DNA of 64,000 bases from an uncultured Bacteroidia bacterium (GCA_902785575.1 CACZZF010000001.1:62001-126000), one strand, 5' to 3'; counted from the stretch's first letter, positions 46,171 to 54,904 are shown. Made by a program: numbers and translations. The notes: generated from the sequence alone by a model not told the origin.

Positions 46171-47073
46171 CTATTCCTCGAAATAATCAGAGTCGATGCG
46201 CTTAACCTCATAAACCTGCTTGACACTGACGCCTACTCCGTACTCAATCATGTACTGACAAAGCTCACGTCCGTCAATCAAGATGATCTTCATATCAGAT
46301 TTAGGCTTGAAAGATCTAGCTTCAGACGAGAACTTCGAGGTCGTGATATAGACCCCTTTACTGGCTCCCTGCTCCGAAAGGGCTCCTATAAATGCATGAA
46401 TATCAGGTTTCCCGACAGTGTTTGTCCATCTCTTTGCCTGGATATAAATCTTGTCAAGTCCGAGTTTGTCCTCTTTTATTACACCATCTATACCGTCATC
46501 TTTTTTATATCTGGTGATAAGTGCGGCATTCTCAAGATTACCACCGTATCCCATCTTAACAAGCAAATCCACAACGATATGCTCAAAACGCTGAGGATCA
46601 ACATTGTGGAGCTTGGTCAAAAGATCCTCAATCAGATCTTCATTAATTGTTGAAAAGGCTTCGTCCATAATCTCTGTCGGGGTTTTCTCGACAAGGGATA
46701 GCGGCTCATTCTCCTTAGAAGACTGCTTTGGTTTTGTTTTAGAGAACTCAGCAAATTCGGGGATTTCTGCCCTCAAAACAGCAGGAGTAATTGGGTCCCA
46801 TTTGGACATAAAAACTCTCCCAAAGTCAGTTATCTGATAACAACCCGGTTTAGGTCTACGTGTAAGTCCAGCCTTAAGCGTATATGTCCCTGCCCAACTG
46901 GCCCGATTGTAATGCCTGGTTTGTGTGCCCTTGGCTATAGTCTCTGCCAAATCTTCTTCCGTAAGATTAAAGAAAATGGCCAGCTCTTCTGAAATCTGTT
47001 TCAAATACTTCTCTTTCCCGTCCTTCAAACACTCCATGAACGGTTGTATGTACAAATCAAAAGTAGGAATCAT
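46171..47073 (-). CDS. Mrr-type (type IV) restriction endonuclease
   Basis: A 300-residue Mrr-like protein. Residues 1-95 form the Mrr_N winged helix (LKQISEELAIFFNLTEEDLA, then WAGTYTLKAGLTRRPKPGCY and ITDFGRVFM). A linker leads to the PD-(D/E)xK-like nuclease fold (about 160-285) with E164, D196 in KDDGIDGVI and the QAK triad (212-214) of IYIQAKRW. Mrr enzymes cut DNA with methylated bases, defending against modified foreign DNA. No methyltransferase is nearby, as expected for type IV. The gene is AT-rich like its neighbour and unlike the rest of the window, suggesting transfer. Confidence 0.9.
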   Translation of the reverse strand: MIPTFDLYIQPFMECLKDGKEKYLKQISEELAIFFNLTEEDLAETIAKGTQTRHYNRASWAGTYTLKAGLTRRPKPGCYQITDFGRVFMSKWDPITPAVLRAEIPEFAEFSKTKPKQSSKENEPLSLVEKTPTEIMDEAFSTINEDLIEDLLTKLHNVDPQRFEHIVVDLLVKMGYGGNLENAALITRYKKDDGIDGVIKEDKLGLDKIYIQAKRWTNTVGKPDIHAFIGALSEQGASKGVYITTSKFSSEARSFKPKSDMKIILIDGRELCQYMIEYGVGVSVKQVYEVKRIDSDYFEE

Positions 47074-47180
47074 TTTATATTATTTGTTTTCTGTTAATTC
47101 CTTATACATCTTAAAGCAGTTCGACCACAATCTCCAGTTCAGTCATATCTCTATGGAATCCATATGCTACCATAAACTGT

Positions 47181-49706
47181 CTACTCCAAATAAACTGGTC
47201 GAACACAATATCCAAGAGGAGTATTGTTATAATCATATATCGAACAATATCGTGGTGTTGAGAAGAATAATAATACTGGGCAAAGCATACTTGACATTGT
47301 TCGGGAAGAATAAAGTGCTTGCTCTGTACTCATTATTTTTTCCCCATTCATAGTGCCGAGAACAGGAAGAAAAATGCGGTTCCCATTAGGACCAGTGAAA
47401 TACATACCATGAACACCATTAATTGTGGCCGGTTCAGAGACACATTTTTCAAGCAATTCTTTGTAGTCCTCCCTAGAAGGTATTCTCCATCCTTTCCCCC
47501 ATTGGACATGAGCGACATCATCTTCCTCTTGCAAATTCACAGGATCGTATGATGACCAGTATCTGTTTTTCAATGCTTCTGGAAATGAATAAGTGTAACA
47601 TTTAAAGACATGTTCAGTTTGTCCCCAGGAGAAATGATCGCCAGGATCTTCCTCACTTGTTGCCCCCATATTCCATGACGCCCACTTTACACTCAATCCA
47701 ATATCTATGGGTTTTGCGACCGGATAATCCCACTTTTTAACCATAACATGGCAAGAATCCTTAGCCCCTCCTCTTTCTGTGGATGCGATGATCCAAGCTT
47801 CACCATTCTTAATAGAAGTGATAATTCCATCCTGATTAACCGAAGCGATAGACTCATCACTACTACTCCATGTGACCTCTTTCCCTACTGGAGATAGGTG
47901 ATTGAAAACCTCTCCAGACTCCATTCTCAATTGTTTGATGTTTATTCCTACATTTTTGGCTAGCGGACTCCTAACAGGACGAATGATATTACCCCAATAA
48001 GGTTCGGACACTGCGAGAGTTGGCCATGTGTGAACATCAAAATAAAAAGGGTTTTGTGAAGAAAAGTGACTTCCATATGTAGAAGTCCATAATGGCGTTA
48101 TAGTTAAGGAAACGCCTGATTCGGTTTCTATATATTTACTCCTTGGTGCATAATATCTTGATTTTGAAGTGCACTCTGGTATAAATATAGAATTACCATT
48201 CCATTTGCTGACCACAGAATAACCACCAACGCCATTTTGAGTTGTTCGGTTTATTTCACAACACTCAATCAATTCCTCGACCTCCTCCTTTGTGGGCATT
48301 CTCCAACCGTTACCCCACAAAACGGTTGCAGCATCATCTATTTCATCAAGTATTGGATTATCTAAGCTATATTTTGTTAAATTGAACGACTGATCATAAA
48401 GCATATATGTTTTTTTGTCAAAACAAGATTTGTGGTTGACTTCTCCCCATGCAAAATAGTCGCCGGCCTCTTCGGCTTTTGTAGCACCTAAGTTCCACGA
48501 GGCCCACTCTATACTCAACGCTAAATCAACGCTCTCAGCCTCGGGATAGGACCAATCAGCGACCTCGACAGTACATTCTGAGGTGAAGGCCCCATCAACG
48601 GAAAACGCTTTAATCTTAGTGCTTCCAGCACTAATCCCTACTACTATTCCACAAGAAACCATTGCTATATCTTCATTCTCACTATTCCAATCAACAGAGG
48701 CGGAAGAAACTTGTGAAGGTGTGAATGAAATCGGAATATTAACTCTTTCATCAACTTTTAGTTTAATCACCTGCTCATCTATTGAAAAAGAATGAAACTC
48801 TTTGGATTTTACTGGCCTTATTGGAACACCAACATAATATAAATTACTCTGTTCAGATAATCTGGGAGATGGACTACCGTTAAAAAATACATTATAATAT
48901 ATCTCATTTGTCCGATAGACACCAGCTTGATTTTGATATAACTTGTCAATTTGGTGAAAACCAGATAAAGGGAAAAAAATAGAATTCCCATTCGGGCCAG
49001 TGACACGAAATCCATTAACTCCATTTAGAGTCTCCTCTTTAACTTCACATTTATCCATCATTTGCTCCCACTCCTCCACAGAAGGAGTCCTCCACCCATC
49101 ACCTAGGAACTTTCTGGCGGCGTCATCCTCTTTATCCAAAATAAACTTTCTGTCATGATAATACTTGGTCAAATCATCATTAGGGCCATATTTATAATTC
49201 TCATCCACATATGTGCTTTTCGTCTCAACTTCTCCGAAAGAGTAATAATCACCGTATTCCCAAGGCTCATCAGCGCCCAAGTTAACTTGTCCCCATAGGC
49301 AACCAAGGCCCAGATCCACGGCTTCCCATCTGTCTTTAACGATTATTGTTACCGACGCGGTAATACTTCCGTCTTGGGTTGAAGCAATTATAGTTGCTTT
49401 TCCTGACTTTAAAGCAGTGACAAGACCATTTTCTACTTTGGCCACATCATCATTATCTGATTTCCATGTCACAGGAACTTCGGTTGCCCCTGAGGGAGAG
49501 AAGGACAAGGAAATTAAGCTTTCATCTCCGGTAGTCATTTCAAGAGATGATGGATTCAATACAATCCCCGACACCTTGATCTCAACTGGTTCTTCTTTTT
49601 GCGGGGGTATTTCATCTTCCGGTTGAGAACACGAGAATAAAATAGAAAACAAAAAAAGAATACAGACAGATACTCTGCTGATATAGAGGGAAAAAGACTT
49701 ACTCAT
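47181..49706 (-). CDS. Lipoprotein with three BIG2 + FISUMP units
   Basis: An 841-residue predicted lipoprotein (lipobox LFSC, Cys 26). It contains three consecutive units, each a bacterial Ig-like (BIG2) domain with a VTWKSDNDDVAKV-type core, followed by a Fibrobacter-type paralogous (FISUMP) domain. The FISUMP units are recognisable by VDLGL...W, NLGA, GDYxxxGE, LTKY, EDDAA...GxGWRxPS and GxNGNSIFxP, starting near residues 130, 395 and 665. Exposed at the cell surface, such proteins are thought to bind glycans or proteins, but function is not established. It is very AT-rich compared with flanking genes. Its promoter is at 49728-49735. Confidence 0.85.
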   Translation of the reverse strand: MSKSFSLYISRVSVCILFLFSILFSCSQPEDEIPPQKEEPVEIKVSGIVLNPSSLEMTTGDESLISLSFSPSGATEVPVTWKSDNDDVAKVENGLVTALKSGKATIIASTQDGSITASVTIIVKDRWEAVDLGLGCLWGQVNLGADEPWEYGDYYSFGEVETKSTYVDENYKYGPNDDLTKYYHDRKFILDKEDDAARKFLGDGWRTPSVEEWEQMMDKCEVKEETLNGVNGFRVTGPNGNSIFFPLSGFHQIDKLYQNQAGVYRTNEIYYNVFFNGSPSPRLSEQSNLYYVGVPIRPVKSKEFHSFSIDEQVIKLKVDERVNIPISFTPSQVSSASVDWNSENEDIAMVSCGIVVGISAGSTKIKAFSVDGAFTSECTVEVADWSYPEAESVDLALSIEWASWNLGATKAEEAGDYFAWGEVNHKSCFDKKTYMLYDQSFNLTKYSLDNPILDEIDDAATVLWGNGWRMPTKEEVEELIECCEINRTTQNGVGGYSVVSKWNGNSIFIPECTSKSRYYAPRSKYIETESGVSLTITPLWTSTYGSHFSSQNPFYFDVHTWPTLAVSEPYWGNIIRPVRSPLAKNVGINIKQLRMESGEVFNHLSPVGKEVTWSSSDESIASVNQDGIITSIKNGEAWIIASTERGGAKDSCHVMVKKWDYPVAKPIDIGLSVKWASWNMGATSEEDPGDHFSWGQTEHVFKCYTYSFPEALKNRYWSSYDPVNLQEEDDVAHVQWGKGWRIPSREDYKELLEKCVSEPATINGVHGMYFTGPNGNRIFLPVLGTMNGEKIMSTEQALYSSRTMSSMLCPVLLFFSTPRYCSIYDYNNTPLGYCVRPVYLE

Positions 49707-49727
49707 AATAATCTGATTGTGTTATCG

Positions 49728-49735
49728 CAAATATA
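49728..49735 (-). promoter_or_regulatory. -7 promoter element for the BIG2/FISUMP lipoprotein
   Basis: Minus-strand TATATTTG, an exact TAnnTTTG match, about 21 bases before the start at 49706. Confidence 0.6.
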
Positions 49736-49913
49736 TGAAAAAAACATATATCATCACTTATGAGATTGTAGAGATAATCCAGCGTTCAAAATGATTCTCA
49801 GCAAAGCCGTAGCCACTTCTAATCATGGATGGTTATCCCCCCAGAATTCACAGTTAGGTTGTTTATCGGCTTACTTATTTTTCCAGTTTTTCTTCCTGTC
49901 ACGCCTCAAGACA

Positions 49914-49946
49914 AAAAAGATAGGCACCTGCTTATTCGCAAGTGCC
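49914..49946 (-). terminator. Rho-independent terminator of the tRNA-Pro gene
   Basis: Minus strand: GGCACTTGC pairs with GCAGGTGCC (positions 49923-49946) with one mismatch-like wobble, then TATCTTTTTT. It lies 12 bases past the encoded CCA end. Confidence 0.7.
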
Positions 49947-49957
49947 GTTTGTTTTGC

Positions 49958-50034
49958 TGGTCGGGGTGAAAAGACTCGAACTTTCGACCCTCTGCTCCCA
50001 AAGCAGATGCGCTAGCCAACTGCGCCACACCCCG
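49958..50034 (-). tRNA. tRNA-Pro (anticodon UGG)
   Basis: On the minus strand a full cloverleaf can be folded. The acceptor stem CGGGGTG/CACCCCG is followed by a D arm GCGCAG...GC, then the anticodon stem TCTGC/GCAGA with loop TTTGGGA (anticodon TGG at 34-36), and a T arm with GTTCGAGTC. The discriminator A and the 3' CCA are both encoded (49958-49961). A TACCTTTG promoter element lies ten bases upstream and a terminator follows. The AT-rich genes at 46-49.7 kb lie on its 3' side. Confidence 0.95.
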
Positions 50035-50043
50035 ATAGGACTG

Positions 50044-50051
50044 CAAAGGTA
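50044..50051 (-). promoter_or_regulatory. -7 promoter element for tRNA-Pro
   Basis: Minus-strand TACCTTTG matches TAnnTTTG, ten bases before the mature tRNA 5' end. Confidence 0.6.
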
Positions 50052-50082
50052 TTCCTTTTTTCGGAAAATGCCAAAAAAGAAG

Positions 50083-50090
50083 TATATTTG
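50083..50090 (+). promoter_or_regulatory. -7 element directly before lolD (leaderless prediction)
   Basis: TATATTTG matches TAnnTTTG and ends four bases before the ATG at 50095. Confidence 0.5.
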
Positions 50091-50094
50091 AATC

Positions 50095-50754
50095 ATGATC
50101 ATAGAAGCAAAAGGAATAGAGAAGAGTTTCGGCGACCTCAAGGTGCTGAAAGGAATAGATTTCCAAGTCGGGAAATCCGAAGTCGTCTCCATAATGGGCG
50201 CCTCCGGCGCCGGCAAGTCCACCCTGCTGCAGATTCTCGGGACACTGTCCACCCCTGACGCCGGTTCCCTCGAGATTGACGGCACCGACGTCCTGCATCT
50301 TGGCGGCAAGGAACTCTCAGCGTTCCGCAACCGGAGGATAGGCTTCGTGTTCCAGTTCCACCATCTTCTTCCCGAGTTCAATGCCCTTGAGAATGTTATG
50401 ATTCCGGCTTTCATCGCGGGACGGTCGGACCGTGACGCAAAGGCTGCCGCCACCACCCTCCTGAAAGAGATGGGGCTTGGAGAGAGAATGGACCATAAAC
50501 CTTCGGAACTATCTGGAGGTGAGCAACAAAGGGTCGCTATCGCAAGGGCTCTTGTCAACGAGCCTGCCATCCTTTTCGCTGACGAGCCGTCAGGAAATCT
50601 CGACACCAAGACAAAGGCCGAGATCCACCAGTTGTTCTTTGATTTGCGTGAGCGTCACGGCCAGACGATAGTGATCGTGACCCACGATCCCGAGCTCGCG
50701 GCCATGTGCGACCGCTCCCTGTTCATGAGGGACGGCCAATTCGTCGAGGAATAG
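50095..50754 (+). CDS. lolD: LolD-like ABC transporter ATPase
   Basis: A 219-residue ABC ATPase of the LolD/MacB branch. Walker [11 protein letters not shown]-loop [16 protein letters not shown] (the LolD/MacB hallmark), signature [15 protein letters not shown], Walker [13 protein letters not shown] and switch His in [11 protein letters not shown] are all present. It powers extraction of lipoproteins from the inner membrane with LolC/E-type permeases, or export by a MacB-type protein. No permease is adjacent, so assignment to LolD follows family resemblance. The predicted transcription start lies next to the ATG. Confidence 0.88.
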   Translation: MIIEAKGIEKSFGDLKVLKGIDFQVGKSEVVSIMGASGAGKSTLLQILGTLSTPDAGSLEIDGTDVLHLGGKELSAFRNRRIGFVFQFHHLLPEFNALENVMIPAFIAGRSDRDAKAAATTLLKEMGLGERMDHKPSELSGGEQQRVAIARALVNEPAILFADEPSGNLDTKTKAEIHQLFFDLRERHGQTIVIVTHDPELAAMCDRSLFMRDGQFVEE

Positions 50755-50769
50755 AGTAATAATCCGTTT

Positions 50770-52158
50770 TTAGAAACCAGCTATCTGGAACAGCGCTGTG
50801 GGGAGGAGCAGCAAAAGCCCTATCACCAGCAGCGCCAGGACCATTTTCCAGATCCACCTGACCCATTTGGAATAAGGGATACGAGCCATTGCGAGAGCAG
50901 CGACAAGCACTCCGGAAGTGGGCGTGATCATATTCGTGAATCCATCACCGAACTGGAACGCGAGGACCATCGCCTGACGGGAAACACCTGTCATGTCCGC
51001 GAACGGGGCCATTATCGGGATTGTGATAGCAGCCTTGGCAGTGGCGCTGGGGATAATGAAATTGATGACCGATTGAATACCATACATCGCGCTGAGGGAG
51101 CCCAACTTCCCGCCTCCTTCAAGCCCTTCCTGCATGGCGTGGAGAACGCTGTCGACTACCTTTCCGTCCTGAAGAATAACAATTATCCCGGAAGCGAAAC
51201 CGACGACCAGAGCCGCGGAAAGGATGTCCTTGGCCCCGGTCATCAACTCCTTGACCGTCCGATCCGAATCGAAGCCGGCGATAATGGCGCAGATGATTCC
51301 CATCGCGAGGAACAAGCCAGTGATTTCCGGCATATACCATTCGAAGCAGGTAACCCCCACAATGAGTGCCACGACGGTCAGCAGCAAAACGATGAGGATC
51401 CAAGTCTGGCGGCGGGTAAGTGGTTCGACCTCCGGTCCCTGAGCTTGTCGAAGGGCCGGTGGTTCGGCAGGCTCACCAAACGGTGGTTCGGCAGGCTCAC
51501 CAAACGGCTTCGGACCCTGAGCCTGTCGAAGGGTCCGGGCATATATTACCACAAAAACCACCAGAAGCAAAGTCAGAAGAGCCCAGCAGAAAAGCCTGTA
51601 ACCCATCCCGGAGAAAAGCGGCAGATCGGCCATCCCCTGGGCGATGCCGACTGTGAAAGGGTTCAGGAAAGCGCTTGAGAATCCGACATTTGAGGCCACA
51701 TAGACCACTAACATTCCCATGAAGGCATCATATCCCATGGAGATAGCCAGCGGGACCACTATCCCCACAAAAGGTATAGTCTCCTCACTCATCCCGAAGA
51801 CAGCTCCCGCCAAGGAGAATAGTATCGTCAGCGCCACAAGCACCAGAATGTCCCTGTTCCCAATCCGTACAATAAAGCGCTTGATGCCAGCCTCAACCGC
51901 GCCCGTGGCGTTCAGAAGCCAGAAAGCACCGCCTACTACAAGGATGAAAATGATTATCCCGGCCTGTTTGACAAAGCCGTGATAAATGGCGGTGAACACC
52001 TGCCAAGTCTGCGGAACCGAATTAACAGCTTCATAGGTCAATGAGCCGTCATCCGCCTTTACATATTGCCCGCCCGGCACGAACCATGTCATCACCGCCG
52101 ACAATATGATAATCGCGGCGATGATGACATAGGTGTTGGGCAGTTTGAATCGGCTCAT
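50770..52158 (-). CDS. YfcC-family membrane transporter carrying an in-frame REP-like insert
   Basis: A 462-residue transporter starting at the ATG at 52158 (MSRFKLPNTYVIIAAIIILS), which overlaps the previous stop by four bases. FVPGGQY, SSAFLNPFTVGIAQG, NFIIPSATAKAAITIPI and QFGDGFTNMITPTSGVLVAA place it in the YfcC/C4-dicarboxylate carrier-like superfamily; the substrate (basic amino acids, dicarboxylates or other) is unknown. Between two membrane helices, residues around 210-243 (LRQAQGP...LRQAQGP) are encoded by a palindromic dispersed repeat (51434-51537) that keeps the frame open. That loop would be cytoplasmic or periplasmic and apparently tolerates the insertion. Last gene of a six-gene operon. 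Confidence 0.85.
   Translation of the reverse strand: MSRFKLPNTYVIIAAIIILSAVMTWFVPGGQYVKADDGSLTYEAVNSVPQTWQVFTAIYHGFVKQAGIIIFILVVGGAFWLLNATGAVEAGIKRFIVRIGNRDILVLVALTILFSLAGAVFGMSEETIPFVGIVVPLAISMGYDAFMGMLVVYVASNVGFSSAFLNPFTVGIAQGMADLPLFSGMGYRLFCWALLTLLLVVFVVIYARTLRQAQGPKPFGEPAEPPFGEPAEPPALRQAQGPEVEPLTRRQTWILIVLLLTVVALIVGVTCFEWYMPEITGLFLAMGIICAIIAGFDSDRTVKELMTGAKDILSAALVVGFASGIIVILQDGKVVDSVLHAMQEGLEGGGKLGSLSAMYGIQSVINFIIPSATAKAAITIPIMAPFADMTGVSRQAMVLAFQFGDGFTNMITPTSGVLVAALAMARIPYSKWVRWIWKMVLALLVIGLLLLLPTALFQIAGF
51434..51537. repeat. REP-like composite repeat inside the YfcC-family gene
   Basis: Two copies of CCCTGAGCYTGTCGAAGGG (51437-51455 and 51515-51533) in the same orientation flank a 24-base tandem duplication (51458-51481 and 51482-51505, each starting GGTGGTTCGGCAGG). 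The outer units are imperfect palindromes. The whole block is read in frame on the minus strand as LRQAQGP and GEPAEPP repeats. This is the form of an extragenic palindromic repeat but located within a gene. Confidence 0.8.
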
Positions 52159-53084
52159 TTGAACGACGGGAAGAATCGAGGGACAGTAAGGCGATAGCCG
52201 GTGTAAGCCGGATATTTGGACATGCTTATCTCCTCGCCGAACGATGAGCTTCCTATGAACAGGACAACCAGCAACAAGGCTCCTATCAAGCTCCAATTGA
52301 ATATGCCGATTCCGGCGGCGATACTGAATATGTAGAAACTGATCCAGATCGCTTGCTCGGCGAAATAGTTAGGATGACGGCTACGACCCCATAAACCGCT
52401 GGTATTGAAGCCCTTATTGTACGGAGCTGGCAGTTCCTCGAGCTTCTTTCCCTCCTTTATCATTGCCCATTTCTTGCTCTGGAACTTCCACTGTTGCTCA
52501 TCAGCGACTGTCTCCAAGATGATGAATCCGGCCATCAAAACCGCCGCGAGAATATCCACCCAATTGAAAGTGGCTGTGGAACCCATTGAAACCAAGGCAG
52601 GGAAACAGATCGCCAGCACAAGCGCGTTCTGGTAAAGTGAGACAAAGAAGAAGTCGAACAAAGCCCACTTCCAGTGAGGTTGGAACTCTTTCTTGGCACG
52701 CAACACTGCCCAGCGGTAATCCTCCGTACCTGTCCAGAATTTTATTGAATAGGCCCCTTTCCGAGCGAAGTTGAAAGTAAGACGGGCACCCCAGAGAGTA
52801 GCGAGGACAGCCATCACCACAAGCCTTGGAGCCATGCCGCCAGACGCCGCGATAACCCAAGTGTAGACAGCCGGAAGTATACTCCAGAGCTTATCCATCT
52901 GGCTGTTGTTCCCGGTGATCTCACCGACGACGAAGCAATACAGGCCGCTGCAGCCCATTATTATCAACAAAACTTTGAGGACATGGAGTTGGGCGGCATC
53001 CAACTCAGGACCCGCGATAAAATACAAGGCCGGGCAGGCCAGGATAGAGAGGCCAAGCAAGGTGGCCAACAAGGCTTTTTTCAT
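52155..53084 (-). CDS. DUF1295/steroid 5-alpha-reductase-like membrane protein
   Basis: A 309-residue polytopic protein with about seven helices. The C-terminal GLWGRSRHPNYFAEQAIW block is the hallmark of DUF1295 and related isoprenylcysteine methyltransferase-like or sterol-reductase-like proteins, and DYRWAVLRAKKEFQPHWKW is the usual block before it. In this family the His/Asn-rich motif binds NADPH or SAM. The natural substrate in bacteria is unknown, though long-chain lipids are likely. The gene overlaps the YfcC transporter by four bases and follows the SGNH hydrolase by 28. Confidence 0.82.
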   Translation of the reverse strand: MKKALLATLLGLSILACPALYFIAGPELDAAQLHVLKVLLIIMGCSGLYCFVVGEITGNNSQMDKLWSILPAVYTWVIAASGGMAPRLVVMAVLATLWGARLTFNFARKGAYSIKFWTGTEDYRWAVLRAKKEFQPHWKWALFDFFFVSLYQNALVLAICFPALVSMGSTATFNWVDILAAVLMAGFIILETVADEQQWKFQSKKWAMIKEGKKLEELPAPYNKGFNTSGLWGRSRHPNYFAEQAIWISFYIFSIAAGIGIFNWSLIGALLLVVLFIGSSSFGEEISMSKYPAYTGYRLTVPRFFPSFK

Positions 53085-53112
53085 AATTCGTGTATCAAGT
53101 GTTTATAATCAG

Positions 53113-53991
53113 CTAAAAATGAGAAGGGTAGCCCAGCAGTTGGTAGGCCAGGGCGTAAGCCATCCTTAAGTGGCCCTCTGTGTTCGGATGCAGAAGGTCG
53201 TGATGCTCAAGGCCTTGCTCCGTCCCAGCGATAGCAGCGGCGGCTTCCGTGGGTGTATATTTCACTGTCATGCCACTTTCACGGAAATATCGGGCGTGCT
53301 CAGGCTCCAACGGGAAAAGGCCACAGACACTCGCGAGATCAATTACCGGAACAGCCCAAACATCAGCGGTTTCCTTAATGACTTGAATATAGTCATCAAT
53401 ATAGAGCCCGAGCGGGTTGGCAAGATTCTCGTCTTGCTGGATGTTTTTGGGGGCGCAGTTAAAATAACCTCGATGTATCGGGGTCAACAGAATGACCTGC
53501 TTGGTGGGATAGTTATGCTTGAGATAGGCCATGAACCTGTTGATGGCGGCCCTGGTTGTATTGCCTTCCATCACCGGCACCCTATGCTTCAAAGGCGTCA
53601 TCTCACCGTTCCGGTTCACCGTAGCCACATCCTCCTCAAACCATTCCCCGAGCGGAACAGCTCCATTGAAATCATTCGTCCCTATGAATATGATAATGGC
53701 ATCGACATCCTGTCCGTGTTCATCATTCAACTTCTCCGCCTGTCCAAGAATATGGGAGGTCTGATGGCCGCTGATTCCATAGCAGAAAGGCTTGATTCCC
53801 AATATCTTGACAAGCTGATGCCAATAGATGTCCTGGCTCTTGAGCTGACCTTCATCAGTTATGGAATCCCCAAGGAAAGCCACCCTGGCGCCATTCCACT
53901 GGCTCTGGATTTCCGGACCTTGCGTCCCGCACGACTGGAAACCAGCCGCAAGCAGGCATAACGCCAACAAATAAACAACCTTACTTCTCAT
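53113..53991 (-). CDS. SGNH/GDSL hydrolase lipoprotein
   Basis: A 292-residue predicted lipoprotein starting at the ATG at 53991 (MRSKVVYLLALCLLAAGFQS-C). Block I is ARVAFLGDSITDEG (nucleophile Ser in GDS), block III IIFIGTNDF and block V HDLLHPNTEGH with the catalytic Asp/His pair, so all SGNH elements are present. Such secreted hydrolases often remove acetyl groups from polysaccharides. It starts one base after the ATP-grasp gene stop and is 28 bases before the DUF1295 gene. Confidence 0.88.
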   Translation of the reverse strand: MRSKVVYLLALCLLAAGFQSCGTQGPEIQSQWNGARVAFLGDSITDEGQLKSQDIYWHQLVKILGIKPFCYGISGHQTSHILGQAEKLNDEHGQDVDAIIIFIGTNDFNGAVPLGEWFEEDVATVNRNGEMTPLKHRVPVMEGNTTRAAINRFMAYLKHNYPTKQVILLTPIHRGYFNCAPKNIQQDENLANPLGLYIDDYIQVIKETADVWAVPVIDLASVCGLFPLEPEHARYFRESGMTVKYTPTEAAAAIAGTEQGLEHHDLLHPNTEGHLRMAYALAYQLLGYPSHF

Positions 53992-53992
53992 A

Positions 53993-54904
53993 TCACTTTG
54001 TATTTCTTCTCTTCTTTTCAGGGAGGACGCACTGGGCGCCAAGTTCCCTCAAATAATCATCCGAGAATCGCTTCATCATTCCACCTACCGAAGCGAAAGT
54101 CAACTCTCCGAAATAAATCTTTCCACCTGAAAGGTAAAGATCAACCCGAACCTCAGGGAATCCCTCCGAGAGGATTCTGGCAATAGCGAACATCTCATCC
54201 AGGCACTCCGGCTTGGGAACCACTCCTTTTCCGTCCTTAAAGCGCTCGTTGAAATTCGAGGCTTCAGGACGGAGGTTCCAATCCAGGTCATAGACATTGA
54301 TAAATGTCGATTCCCTGGTCCGGTTGTAATTGACCCAAATCGAATAGGGCTCGCCATCGAAACACCATATCTTATAATCTACCGGCAGTCCTTCCAGCGA
54401 GGGTATATCCTGTTCCAGGAATTGTTCAGCGACTATCCTAGGCTTGATCCGGTTATAAAAAAGCTCACCAACCCGGTACCCGAAACGGTTCTTAAGGTGC
54501 GTCGCCAGCTCAGAACGGATGGCTTCAGGATCGAAACCTTTAGTCTTATCCACCGCGATGGTGGATCCGCTATCGTGATTGCACCGTATCACAAACTTAT
54601 CAGGAAGCGACTCAAAATCAACATCTTCAGCATTATCCCAGACGCCTAATAATGGTATCAGGATGTCCCCCAATCCCTTGGACTTCACATACTCCCTGAC
54701 ACGATACTTGTCCGAGCAAAGAGTCCACATGGAGGTGTCTGAATAGCACAACAACCATTGAATCTTCTCGTTGATATCACGAGGGTGTTCCCAGTCCACC
54801 TTGTATCCTTTCCATTTAACCCATTCATGGTCGATGAACGCTCGACGGAAATGATTCAGCATGAACCGCTTGTAAATACGATATATTCTTTTTCTAAGCG
54901 TCAT
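53993..54904 (-). CDS. TupA-like ATP-grasp protein
   Basis: A 303-residue protein of the ATP-grasp TupA-like group associated with polysaccharide biosynthesis. Visible blocks are DINEKIQWLLCYSDTSMWTL, SDKYRVREYVKSKGLGDILI, the ATP-grasp FVIRCNHDSGSTIAVDKTK and DYKIWCFDGEPYSIWV, then the metal-binding EVRVDLYLSGGKIYFGELTF. No signal peptide, so it should act in the cytoplasm, attaching an amino or carboxylate group to a glycan precursor. Its place between two secreted lipoprotein genes in a catabolic-looking operon is odd. It overlaps the RbsD/FucU gene by four bases. Confidence 0.82.
   Translation of the reverse strand: MTLRKRIYRIYKRFMLNHFRRAFIDHEWVKWKGYKVDWEHPRDINEKIQWLLCYSDTSMWTLCSDKYRVREYVKSKGLGDILIPLLGVWDNAEDVDFESLPDKFVIRCNHDSGSTIAVDKTKGFDPEAIRSELATHLKNRFGYRVGELFYNRIKPRIVAEQFLEQDIPSLEGLPVDYKIWCFDGEPYSIWVNYNRTRESTFINVYDLDWNLRPEASNFNERFKDGKGVVPKPECLDEMFAIARILSEGFPEVRVDLYLSGGKIYFGELTFASVGGMMKRFSDDYLRELGAQCVLPEKKRRNTK

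Noticed and set aside
46925..47353. Plus-strand open frame spanning the Mrr and FISUMP genes
   Set aside because: Overlaps the ends of two recognised minus-strand genes; AT-rich chance frame.
49791..50015. Small open frame on the plus strand over the tRNA (ending KTRTFDPLLPKQMR), and minus-strand frames with GVAQLASASALGAEG over the same region
   Set aside because: These are translations of the tRNA-Pro gene and its terminator, a classic false annotation; the cloverleaf explains the sequence.
45507..50034. Complete integrative element with att sites at tRNA-Pro
   Set aside because: No integrase, relaxase or transposase was found and no copy of the tRNA 3' end could be seen near 45.5-46 kb.
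52159..52296. Upstream extension of the YfcC-family gene (start at 52296)
   Set aside because: It would lie inside the DUF1295 gene; the family begins at MSRFKLPNTY (52158).
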